From positions 1-9,665 of the forward strand of contig CAJWYZ010000040.1 of NCBI GenBank assembly GCA_913049525.1: 9,665 nucleotides of DNA, read 5' to 3'. The notes below the pieces were generated by a model that was not told where the DNA came from, ran no database searches, and saw only the letters and a program-made list of their open reading frames with translations. The position numbers and the translations under genes were made by a program. Of the stretch, positions 1 to 7,213 are shown in pieces; positions within the stretch are counted from its first letter, which is position 1, and each line of letters opens with the position of its first letter. Source of the DNA: an uncultured Fidelibacterota bacterium (lineage in GTDB: Bacteria; Fidelibacterota; Marinisomatia; SCGC-AAA003-L08; D37C17).

Positions 1-620
1 CTTAATCTTTCTTCAGATTCATGCAAGCTGCTTATAGATTCATCATATCTTTTTTCCATAAATAATCTATGGAATCTTGCTTCATCAGTTTGAAGTGATT
101 TATTGACTTTATCTAATTTATTAAGAATAAATGTCACAATCTCTTTTGATAAAGTTCTCGCTTCAATTTCTTCCTGCTCATTTGATACCCATGGGGTTTG
201 AACATTTGCAGAAATACTAATTGTACCTTCTTCTAAATGTTCAAAACTGAGATTATCTCTCAATGATTTGACAGCTTCTTCTAAATTTTCTAAATCGTAT
301 TTCTGAATCAACTCCATTTTATTTACAATAGATTCCATCATTGTTCGGCTTTTCAAGATGGCAAATATCGAATTTGAAACCTCATCTGAGGATGTAGATA
401 AAAAGTCACCAAACGCGAGCCCCTCAATATTTGAAAGAACCCCTTGATCTGACTGAGATTTTGGAGGCATTAAGATTGCATTTGATTTATAAGTTTTTGG
501 AATTATTAATGCTATAATAGAAGTCAAAATTGCAACAATAAAGACATTTCTAATTATTATAGTTTTATAAGACCATAATAATTTTGTGTACTGCACTGAA
601 ATCAACTGATCACTATTCAT
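1..620 (-). CDS. Wzz-type polysaccharide chain-length determinant / co-polymerase (partial, C-terminus outside window)
   Basis: An open frame starts at ATG 620-618 and runs without a stop to the left edge (206 codons visible). A short cytoplasmic N-terminus is followed by a membrane helix at about residues 22-40. Next come the residues PKTYKSNAILMPP (41-53), the usual start of the periplasmic Wzz domain, and an ILKSRTMME segment (88-96) typical of this family in FCB bacteria. The last visible part (about 150-206) is charged and helical and looks like the start of the periplasmic coiled coil. Wzz/PCP proteins sit in the inner membrane and set polysaccharide chain length or couple polymerisation to export. 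The start codon overlaps the stop of the upstream export gene by one base (TAATG), so translation is probably coupled; no Shine-Dalgarno site is visible. Whether it carries a C-terminal tyrosine kinase domain (Wzc type) cannot be seen. The family call is fairly secure and the exact subtype is not. Confidence 0.85.
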   Translation of the reverse strand, partial: MNSDQLISVQYTKLLWSYKTIIIRNVFIVAILTSIIALIIPKTYKSNAILMPPKSQSDQGVLSNIEGLAFGDFLSTSSDEVSNSIFAILKSRTMMESIVNKMELIQKYDLENLEEAVKSLRDNLSFEHLEEGTISISANVQTPWVSNEQEEIEARTLSKEIVTFILNKLDKVNKSLQTDEARFHRLFMEKRYDESISSLHESEERL

Positions 621-1633
621 TAATTGGTTGCTGCCACAAAGGTGAGGTAAAGAGACATTACAGCAGTCAGGGTTTGAAGAATACTTATATTCCCTAAATA
701 TCTGAATTTTATATTTGCAGGAATGTCTATTTGGTCTCCAGGTTGCACATACTGATTTAATTCGAGAGATATTTTTTGGCCATTCCTATACACTATTACA
801 TTTTTCCCGTTCCCTTGATCGGTTATTCCTCCTGATAGTGCAATATAATCCATTAACATATATCCTGGAATAAATTGATGACCTCCAGGCCTTATTACAA
901 ATCCAGTTACCAAAACCAGACTTTTTTTATGGGAAGTTAACCTTTCAACCTCATTTGAGTATGAATCCAAAAAAGGGACATTCACAACATCCCCTTCCTT
1001 CAATACAGGATTATTATCAAGATCTCCATTAAATTGATATGATTTTAATGAGCAATCAATTTTTGAATTTTGTCGAATAATTACTACATTTTCCTCGTTG
1101 GCTAATTTATGCAATCCTCCAGCTCTATGGATAATATCAGTGAGGCGGTCCACAGCCGAAACATTTATAAAACCAGGGGAAATTACTGCACCGGTAATTT
1201 GTACTTTAAATTTTCTGATATTAAGTAAAACCAAAGAGATTTTAGCTGATTTAAATTTTTCATTTTGGATGAATGCTTGTACTTTTATTTCCGCATCGGG
1301 AATGGTTAAACCAGAAACTTCAACTACTCCAATTTCAGGAATCCAAAGCTCTCCTGTTGGTGTTACTGTTAAAACATACGTTGAATGTGAAGTTGACATT
1401 ATACTTAATCCTATTTTATCAGCAGGACCTAAATTATAAGTAACAGGATCAATGTCGGATTCTATAATAAAAGATTCAGGTAACCTGATAAGTTTATCAC
1501 TATCATTAATATCCAAACTTCGGTTGTTTATATTTTGACCAAAGGTAAATTGTACCATGATCAGAATAATTAAATACAAACAATTGGATATAAAACTATT
1601 AGATGTAGCAGAATTCAATTTTACTATTTTCAT
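620..1633 (-). CDS. Wza-like polysaccharide export protein with SLBB domains
   Basis: This 337-residue protein most likely acts as the periplasmic/outer-membrane channel for a capsule or O-antigen-like polysaccharide. A hydrophobic signal segment spans residues 18-31, with likely cleavage near FG-Q (31-33). The poly-export domain begins at YNLGPADKIGLSIM (66-79). Two SLBB-type repeats follow: one around VQITGAVISPGFINVSA (144-160) ending in RAGGL, and one around VLVTGFVIRPGGHQFIPGY (240-258) ending in LSGGIT. The C-terminus (313-336) is again hydrophobic, in the position of the outer-membrane helix of Wza. There is no lipobox cysteine: the only early Cys (18) precedes the hydrophobic core, so this differs from the acylated E. 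coli Wza. It lies 8 bases after rfbC and overlaps the Wzz gene by one base, so export, chain-length control and sugar precursor synthesis are together. No ribosome site is obvious; ATG 1633 is chosen because it includes the whole signal peptide. Confidence 0.88.
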   Translation of the reverse strand: MKIVKLNSATSNSFISNCLYLIILIMVQFTFGQNINNRSLDINDSDKLIRLPESFIIESDIDPVTYNLGPADKIGLSIMSTSHSTYVLTVTPTGELWIPEIGVVEVSGLTIPDAEIKVQAFIQNEKFKSAKISLVLLNIRKFKVQITGAVISPGFINVSAVDRLTDIIHRAGGLHKLANEENVVIIRQNSKIDCSLKSYQFNGDLDNNPVLKEGDVVNVPFLDSYSNEVERLTSHKKSLVLVTGFVIRPGGHQFIPGYMLMDYIALSGGITDQGNGKNVIVYRNGQKISLELNQYVQPGDQIDIPANIKFRYLGNISILQTLTAVMSLYLTFVAATN

Positions 1634-1641
1634 TATTTAAT

Positions 1642-2196
1642 CTAGATCGCAAATTGGTCTTTATTGGAAATAATATCAGCCAAGAATGGTAACATGGCGT
1701 CTTTGTTAGAGAGTATAGGATCCAGTGCAGGCCATTCTATAGCAATATCTGGGTCGTTCCACCGTAAACCTAGCTCATCTTCAGGATGATAGATCTCAGA
1801 GCATTTATATGCAATCTCAGCCGTTTCTGACATAACATAATAACCATGTGCAAATCCGGCGGGAATAAACAACTGATGTTTATTCTCATCTGACAATATC
1901 TCTCCTACCCATTTTCCATATGTTAGAGAGTCTTTTCTAATATCAACTGCAACATCAAATACTTTTCCTTTTAAACAGCGAAGCAGCTTTGCCTGGGGAA
2001 AATTGACCTGAAAATGAAGACCTCTCAATGTATTTTGAACCGACTTTGCATGGTTATCCTGCACAAATTTGCACTTTATTCCACCGATTGTAAACTTTTC
2101 AATATGGTACGATTCCATAAAAAATCCACGATGGTCTTCAATGACATCTGGTCTTATGAGTATAACCTCAGAAATTTTAGTTTGTATAAATTCCAT
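1642..2196 (-). CDS. rfbC: dTDP-4-dehydrorhamnose 3,5-epimerase
   Basis: A 184-residue cupin enzyme that epimerises C3 and C5 of dTDP-4-dehydro-6-deoxy-D-glucose, giving dTDP-4-dehydro-L-rhamnose in the cytoplasm. Family signatures seen are the early EDHRGFFMESY (20-30), FVQDNHAKS (44-52), LRGLHFQ with the catalytic base His61, the KLLRC strand with Lys70, the FIPAGFAHGYYV turn (110-121), and the YKCSEIYHPEDELGLRWNDP block (130-149) containing the conserved Tyr130. Length matches the usual 180-190 residues. The start codon is one base after the rfbA stop (TAGTATG) and there is no Shine-Dalgarno site, suggesting coupled translation. It is the third enzyme of the dTDP-rhamnose route; the first two are encoded directly upstream. 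The closest alternative is an epimerase acting on another dTDP-6-deoxyhexose, which sequence reading alone cannot exclude, but the neighbours and motifs favour RmlC. Confidence 0.95.
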   Translation of the reverse strand: MEFIQTKISEVILIRPDVIEDHRGFFMESYHIEKFTIGGIKCKFVQDNHAKSVQNTLRGLHFQVNFPQAKLLRCLKGKVFDVAVDIRKDSLTYGKWVGEILSDENKHQLFIPAGFAHGYYVMSETAEIAYKCSEIYHPEDELGLRWNDPDIAIEWPALDPILSNKDAMLPFLADIISNKDQFAI

Positions 2197-2197
2197 A

Positions 2198-3064
2198 CTA
2201 TTCGTTTAAAATAGATTCTAAATATTGTCGATAATCATTATCCGGATATTTATTAATTAATTTGGATAAATGATCTTTCGTTATGAAGCCTTGTGCATAG
2301 GCTATCTCCTCTAAGCAGGCGACTTTCAACCCCTGTCTTGATTCAATAGTTTCAATGAAAGCGCCTGCCTCTAATAGGCTTTTATGGGTTCCTGTATCCA
2401 GCCAAGCAACTCCCCTACTCAGAAGCTCAACATGAAGGTCTCCCCTGTGCAGATATGCCTTATTAACATCCGTTATTTCAAGTTCTCCCCTTCCAGATGG
2501 TTTCATTGTCTTTGTAATGGAAACGACATTTTCATCATAAATATACAATCCCGGAACTGCATAATTAGTTTTTGGTTGATGAGGTTTCTCTTCAATGCTT
2601 AATACCGTTCCATTATCATTAAACTCAACCACTCCATATCGCTCCGGGTCTTTAACCGAATAGCCAAAAACGGTTGCTCCGCTAAAATTCTCCAGCTTTC
2701 CTTTTAGAAAATCAAGATACCCATGCCCATAAAATAAATTATCACCAAGAATAAGCGTAACAGAGTCATCCCCAATAAATTCTTCTCCAATTAAAAATGC
2801 CTGTGCAATTCCATTCGGTTCATCTTGAACTTTATACGAGATATCCATTCCAAGATATGATCCATCATTAAACAATTTTTCAAATCTAGGCGTATCTTCC
2901 GGTGTAGAAATGATGAGTACTTCTTTTATCCCCATGAGCATAAGTGTTGAGAGCGGATAATAAATCATTGGTTTATCATACACCGGCATAAGCTGCTTAC
3001 TAGCAACCTTGGTTAGAGGAAATAAACGTGTTCCTGCACCGCCTGCTAAAATTATCCCTTTCAT
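2198..3064 (-). CDS. rfbA: Glucose-1-phosphate thymidylyltransferase
   Basis: A 288-residue nucleotidyltransferase that makes dTDP-glucose from glucose-1-phosphate and dTTP, the first step toward dTDP-rhamnose and related sugars. The N-terminal nucleotide-binding loop LAGGAGTRL (6-14) with Arg13 is intact, followed by [22 protein letters not shown] (22-43). The metal-binding aspartates are Asp108 in LGDNLFYG and Asp223 in WLDTGTH. Also present are IEEKP (157-161), the PGLYIYD strand (171-177) and GELEITDVN (193-201). The length is typical of RmlA. The ATG overlaps the rfbB stop by one base (TAATG), and a GGGAG stretch lies 10 bases upstream of it inside the rfbB end, so it probably has its own ribosome site as well as coupling. 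RmlA enzymes are commonly inhibited by the end product dTDP-L-rhamnose; that is family knowledge, not visible here. Confidence 0.97.
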   Translation of the reverse strand: MKGIILAGGAGTRLFPLTKVASKQLMPVYDKPMIYYPLSTLMLMGIKEVLIISTPEDTPRFEKLFNDGSYLGMDISYKVQDEPNGIAQAFLIGEEFIGDDSVTLILGDNLFYGHGYLDFLKGKLENFSGATVFGYSVKDPERYGVVEFNDNGTVLSIEEKPHQPKTNYAVPGLYIYDENVVSITKTMKPSGRGELEITDVNKAYLHRGDLHVELLSRGVAWLDTGTHKSLLEAGAFIETIESRQGLKVACLEEIAYAQGFITKDHLSKLINKYPDNDYRQYLESILNE

Positions 3065-4119
3065 TAATTTACCACTCCCAGTCTTTCCTGCTGATAGGTA
3101 TTATTTTGAATTGATTCCCACCATTCTTTATTATCTAAATACCAACGTATTGTTTTCTCAATGCCTGTTTCAAAGCTCTCTTTTGGCAACCAGCCCAATT
3201 TATTTTCTATTTTAGAAGCATCAATGGCATATCGAAAATCATGTCCGGGCCTGTCAGCAACATAGGTTATCAATTCTTCATATTTAGCACCGTTTGTTCT
3301 TGGGGAAAGTTTATCCATTTTTCCACAAATTATTTTTACTATATCAATATTTTTTATCTCATTATTTCCACCAATATTATAGGTACTTCCAATTCCACCA
3401 TTTGTTAAAACAGAATAAATTGCATCACAATGATCTTCAACATACAACCAATCCCTTACATTATCTCCTTTTCCATATACTGGCAATGGCTTGTCGGACA
3501 TACAATTTAATATCATCAGGGGAATTAGCTTTTCAGGGAATTGATAGGGTCCATAATTATTTGAACAATTAGTAATAAGCACAGGCAGGTCAAAAGTTCT
3601 ATTCCAGGCCCTTACTAAATGATCGGACGAAGCTTTAGAAGCAGAATATGGTGAGCTCGGATCGTATGCAGTTTCCTCGGTAAAATAATCATTATCTCCA
3701 AGGCTTCCATAAACTTCGTCAGTAGAAACATGGAGAAAACGAAATTTTTCTTTATTCTCAGCAGGCATACTTTTATAATAATTATTGACTTCATCTAATA
3801 AAACTGCCGTTCCTACAATATTGGTTTGTATAAATTCGAAAGGTCCATCAATAGAACGATCCACATGAGATTCTGCGGCAAAGTTTACAATTACGTCAGG
3901 ATGGAATTGTGACAGTGCTTTTTTAACATCGCTTCTTTGGCATATATCACCTTGAATAAATTGATAGTCAGGATGACTTTCAACATCTTTTAAGGTATCC
4001 AGGTTCCCAGCATAGGTAAGCTTATCAAAATTGAGAATTTTATTCCCCTCCTGCAGAACTTGTTTTAGAACAAAGTTTCCACCTATAAATCCTGCTCCTC
4101 CTGTAACCAATATCTTCAT
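3064..4119 (-). CDS. rfbB: dTDP-glucose 4,6-dehydratase
   Basis: A 351-residue extended short-chain dehydrogenase/reductase that converts dTDP-glucose to dTDP-4-dehydro-6-deoxy-glucose using bound NAD. The Rossmann motif [10 protein letters not shown] is at residues 7-16. The dehydratase-specific catalytic trio is Thr133-Asp134-Glu135 in STDEVYG, and the SDR pair is Tyr158 and Lys162 in [19 protein letters not shown] (187-200) and [11 protein letters not shown] form the sugar-nucleotide binding part, and [11 protein letters not shown] lies near the C-terminus. All key residues are intact and the length is normal. The start is one base after the stop of the VWA gene, with an AGGA ribosome site 10 bases upstream that lies in the end of that gene. 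It begins a B-A-C block of dTDP-sugar genes. The product is a branch point to several dTDP-6-deoxysugars, but the adjacent rfbC points to L-rhamnose or a related L-sugar. Confidence 0.97.
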   Translation of the reverse strand: MKILVTGGAGFIGGNFVLKQVLQEGNKILNFDKLTYAGNLDTLKDVESHPDYQFIQGDICQRSDVKKALSQFHPDVIVNFAAESHVDRSIDGPFEFIQTNIVGTAVLLDEVNNYYKSMPAENKEKFRFLHVSTDEVYGSLGDNDYFTEETAYDPSSPYSASKASSDHLVRAWNRTFDLPVLITNCSNNYGPYQFPEKLIPLMILNCMSDKPLPVYGKGDNVRDWLYVEDHCDAIYSVLTNGGIGSTYNIGGNNEIKNIDIVKIICGKMDKLSPRTNGAKYEELITYVADRPGHDFRYAIDASKIENKLGWLPKESFETGIEKTIRWYLDNKEWWESIQNNTYQQERLGVVN

Positions 4120-4120
4120 T

Positions 4121-6166
4121 TTATAATAATCCTAACTTTTTACGTATAAACCATTCTGTTGATAAAAGAACAATGAGTAACCACCAATAATTTTGAGTAG
4201 ATAGTCCACTAATTTGGTAATTTCTTACATTTTGAATTGGTGTAATTTCGATATTAGAAAACATAGAATCCAACGATTCAATAGGTATATAAATACCACC
4301 CGAAGTATGAGCAACCTGCATTAGTATATTCTGGTCTTGTATTAATTCTTTTAATTCAATGTTCGCATCCTGAACTATTATCGATTCATTTGTGCTATTA
4401 ATTTTCTTCCCATCAGGCAATTCTGCTTCACCTCTTAACGTAAATTCACCCGGCGAATGCAATGTCAAGTTACAATTATAATATTTTTCAGGAAAACTTT
4501 TAATACAATCGGTTATAAATGTATCCATATTTGAGTGAATAACTTTTACCTTGAAATTTAATAATCCTAAATTTTCAACCGGAAGTAACTTTGCACTGAA
4601 AATTTCCCCCTTGTTAAATGATGAGCCATCAATATGCATTGCAAGTAAACCTTCATTCCCATAATATGCATGTAAAAATAATTTATTTAACAAGGAAAAT
4701 ATTGGTGAAGAAAGATTATTTTTAGTTTTTAGATGATTTCCTGTTATATCCGGGATAGCAACCATGTACACATCATTCTTATTGGCAATCATAAAGCTGC
4801 CATCTGTAAAATTAATCCAATCATTATTATCCATTGTCCACTTTACCGACCGGGTTTGTGGAGGGAAAGAAGATAATTTGAATTGAACATCAATTATTTT
4901 TGAATATTCATCAGAAAGTGAGGTTAATATTTCAGAGTCTATGGCAGTGGGGATAAAAAAAGGAAATTGTGACCTTATAATCTCCCCTGTTGTTAAATTA
5001 CTTTTAGGACCTTCCAAATACACCATTGGAATGTGTCGAGAGCGAGATGATTGAATCAATTTATCAAACAATATTCTGTCATTATTCCCACTTGGAAAAT
5101 CATCAAATACAATCAGTTTATGATCTCCTGACAAAATGCTTTCCGGATGAGTGTTCCAATTTAAAGCATCGATTCGATAATGGTGCTCAACTTCTATTCC
5201 TTCCAGTGAATTTAGAATTGATTTAATGCTAGAAGAATTGGGTGACAATGCACCAGATATCAATATAACTTTATCAATATCAGATTGAACGTTAACCTTG
5301 AATGAATATTGATTGTTTTTTAGCTGAGACTCACCATCAATTGAGTATATAGTGGCATTGTTTAAACCGGTGAAATTTATTGCAGGAATAAAAATTTCTA
5401 TTTCATGATTATGTGAACCTGATTTAAAACTTACTGATTCTGTAAATATTTTCTTGCCATTTCCATTGTAAATATCTAATGTGGTATTGGCATCATTTTG
5501 AATTTTTGCGCTAGCTTTCATAACAAGTTTTACAGTATCTGTAATATTAGATCGAGGGGGAATTATTACGCGATTAATGGCAAGGTCATTTTCAGAAATT
5601 ACTGGCCCAACGCCGATGGTATGAATGGGTATATTTTTAGGGAAATTAATATTGTTTAATTCACGACCCAGCGTTGCTTTTCCATCGGTAATTAATAAGA
5701 TTTGGTTTGGATTTTCAAATGCCATAAAATTAGGAAGATTCGTAAAATCTGTAACGCCAATTGCAGTTAAATCATCGTTTATTAATTCTATTTTTTTACC
5801 TAATCTGTAGAAGTTTTTATCAATTTGATTATTATCAAAAAGGGCGCTGATACTCTGCATAATTCCTTCTACTGATAATTCCATTTTATCGAAATGGGCG
5901 TACATACTTTCAGACAAATCAAATATTATATCTATATTTTGAGGAATTTGCTCTTTTTTCTTAAAATTTGTCCAGGGATTAATCAGCAATAATAATAGAA
6001 TAATTAAAGTAATAGATCTAAGAGAAATGAGTGATAGTTTATAAGGTAATGGAATATTTTTTAACAATTTCCAATATCTAATCAACAGTAAAATAAAACT
6101 TATTGTGAAAATAATGGTGAAGAATGGCGATCCCAAGATTTTCATATTATTCAATAGCTCCATCAT
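4121..6166 (-). CDS. Membrane-anchored von Willebrand factor A domain protein, function unknown
   Basis: This 681-residue protein has two N-terminal membrane helices (about 13-29 and 46-64), then a VWA domain (about 79-187). The domain has a metal-ion-dependent adhesion site: Asp83, Ser85 and Ser87 in DLSES, and Asp161 in LLITDGKA; the threonine ligand is probably Thr139 or Thr142. A beta-rich stretch follows, then a Rossmann-like segment (about 298-400, beginning KVILISG, with [10 protein letters not shown] at 351-360) like the glutamine-amidotransferase-like fold of related bacterial VWA proteins, with no obvious catalytic cysteine. The end is a third helix (about 660-674) capped by [11 protein letters not shown], a C-terminus familiar from that family. 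Most of the chain is therefore likely periplasmic. The annotated start overlaps tsaD by 20 bases. ATG 6145 (Met8), one base after the tsaD stop with GGAG 12 bases upstream, may be the true start. The role is unknown; position suggests an envelope function but does not prove a link to polysaccharide. Confidence 0.85.
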   Translation of the reverse strand: MMELLNNMKILGSPFFTIIFTISFILLLIRYWKLLKNIPLPYKLSLISLRSITLIILLLLLINPWTNFKKKEQIPQNIDIIFDLSESMYAHFDKMELSVEGIMQSISALFDNNQIDKNFYRLGKKIELINDDLTAIGVTDFTNLPNFMAFENPNQILLITDGKATLGRELNNINFPKNIPIHTIGVGPVISENDLAINRVIIPPRSNITDTVKLVMKASAKIQNDANTTLDIYNGNGKKIFTESVSFKSGSHNHEIEIFIPAINFTGLNNATIYSIDGESQLKNNQYSFKVNVQSDIDKVILISGALSPNSSSIKSILNSLEGIEVEHHYRIDALNWNTHPESILSGDHKLIVFDDFPSGNNDRILFDKLIQSSRSRHIPMVYLEGPKSNLTTGEIIRSQFPFFIPTAIDSEILTSLSDEYSKIIDVQFKLSSFPPQTRSVKWTMDNNDWINFTDGSFMIANKNDVYMVAIPDITGNHLKTKNNLSSPIFSLLNKLFLHAYYGNEGLLAMHIDGSSFNKGEIFSAKLLPVENLGLLNFKVKVIHSNMDTFITDCIKSFPEKYYNCNLTLHSPGEFTLRGEAELPDGKKINSTNESIIVQDANIELKELIQDQNILMQVAHTSGGIYIPIESLDSMFSNIEITPIQNVRNYQISGLSTQNYWWLLIVLLSTEWFIRKKLGLL

Positions 6167-7160
6167 TCAAAGGCAAATTTGGATTCGCTTTTAAGGATAA
6201 GGGTGAATAAATTCCTTTTTTCAATTTTTCATATCCTGCTATCGCTATCATTGCAGCGTTATCAGTACAATATTCTGAAGTTGGGAAATATATTTCTGTA
6301 ATTAAATCATCTTTTAATTTTTCTGACAATTTCCGAAAACGTTTATTCGCAGCAACACCTCCCACAATTGAAATTTGTTTTATCCCCGTTATGGAGATAA
6401 CCTGGGTTAATCGCTGTAATAACGATTTTATGATCGCCTCTTGATAACTTGCTGCAATATTGCACTTATTATCTTCAATATCATTCTCAGACATTCCGCG
6501 AATTTTATATAATAATGCTGTTTTTAATCCGCTAAATGAAAAGTTCAATGGGTTACTTTTTACTTTTGGAATTGGAAAATTATATTTTTCGGGATCACCG
6601 TTTTGAGCCATTTTTTCTATTTCAGGACCACCGGGATAGGTTAAACCTAAAATACAAGCACCTTTATCGAAAGCTTCACCTGCAGCATCATCAACAGTGG
6701 TTGAGTGTAATATGTACTTTCCTGGATATTGTACCTCCCATATTTGGGTATGCCCTCCAGTTACCAACAAACATAAGTATGGGTATTGCATTTTTGGGTT
6801 TGAAATAAAACTTGCATAAAGATGGCCTTCTAGGTGATTAACTCCTATATATGGAATTTTTAACGCAATAGAAAGGCCTTTTGCGAAATTTAACCCTACA
6901 AGCAGCGCACCCATCAATCCGGCACCAAATGTCACAGCAATTGCCTGAATATCAGATAAGCTAATATTAGCTTTTTCTAAGGCCTTATGAATAATAGTGG
7001 TAATTTGTGAATCATGCTCACGTGAAGCAATTTCCGGAATTACTCCACCAAATTGTTTATGAATTATCTGGGAAAGGACAACGTTGCTTATTATCTCACC
7101 GTCACTACATATAGCTCCAGCAGTTTCATCACAGGAGCTTTCAATACCAAGAATAAGCAT
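6147..7160 (-). CDS. tsaD: tRNA N6-threonylcarbamoyladenosine transferase subunit TsaD
   Basis: A 337-residue member of the Kae1/TsaD (formerly Gcp) ASKHA family. With TsaB and TsaE it transfers threonylcarbamoyl from TsaC-made threonylcarbamoyl-AMP to A37 of ANN-decoding tRNAs. The family's N-terminal ILGIESSCDET starts at residue 3. Metal ligands are His109 and His113 in NHLEGH, and Asp300 in CTDNAAMIA. Nucleotide-site motifs are VTGGHTQ (133-139), DDAAGEAFDKGA (157-168), YPGGP (175-179) and GGVAANKRFR (267-276). Length is normal. ATG 7160 is the only possible start: the frame meets a stop (TGA, 7182-7184) just upstream with no other start codon between, and the family N-terminus begins here. 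It has no Shine-Dalgarno site; the bases before it are the U-tract of the rpsA terminator. It appears to be the first gene of the seven-gene run that continues into the polysaccharide genes. Confidence 0.97.
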   Translation of the reverse strand: MLILGIESSCDETAGAICSDGEIISNVVLSQIIHKQFGGVIPEIASREHDSQITTIIHKALEKANISLSDIQAIAVTFGAGLMGALLVGLNFAKGLSIALKIPYIGVNHLEGHLYASFISNPKMQYPYLCLLVTGGHTQIWEVQYPGKYILHSTTVDDAAGEAFDKGACILGLTYPGGPEIEKMAQNGDPEKYNFPIPKVKSNPLNFSFSGLKTALLYKIRGMSENDIEDNKCNIAASYQEAIIKSLLQRLTQVISITGIKQISIVGGVAANKRFRKLSEKLKDDLITEIYFPTSEYCTDNAAMIAIAGYEKLKKGIYSPLSLKANPNLPLNDGAIE

Positions 7161-7190
7161 AAAAAATAGGGGCTGATTATATCAGCCCCT
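7161..7190 (-). terminator. Intrinsic terminator after rpsA
   Basis: On the minus strand the arms AGGGGCTGAT and ATCAGCCCCT form a perfect 10-bp stem with a 3-base loop (ATA), followed by A and six T residues. It starts 24 bases after the rpsA stop, so it fits a Rho-independent terminator for cmk-rpsA. The T-tract ends immediately before the tsaD start codon. On the plus strand the hairpin is not followed by a T-run, so it should act in the minus direction only. Confidence 0.9.
7176..7181 (-). promoter_or_regulatory. Candidate -10 element for tsaD inside the terminator hairpin
   Basis: A perfect TATAAT hexamer on the minus strand spans the loop and inner stem of the rpsA terminator. Transcription starting about 7 bases downstream would give tsaD a leader of only some 7-9 bases. 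No good TTGACA match is seen about 17 bases upstream, only AT-rich sequence, and FCB bacteria often use different promoter consensus sequences. Part of the match may be chance from the palindrome and the AT-rich base composition, so this is a weak call. Confidence 0.3.
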
Positions 7191-7213
7191 CACTTTATTA
7201 AATTAAATGAATA

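Noticed and set aside
1098..1439. Plus-strand open frame of 113 codons opposite the export gene
   Set aside because: It is antisense to the poly-export and first SLBB regions, has no recognisable motif, and no ribosome site was identified for it.
1561..1633. Lipoprotein signal in the export protein (Cys18)
   Set aside because: The residues before Cys18 are ISN, which is not a lipobox, and the hydrophobic core comes after the Cys instead of before it.
7191..7213. Riboswitch or small RNA between rpsA and tsaD
   Set aside because: The whole gap is 53 bases and is filled by the terminator plus a short AT-rich stretch; there is no room for a structured aptamer.
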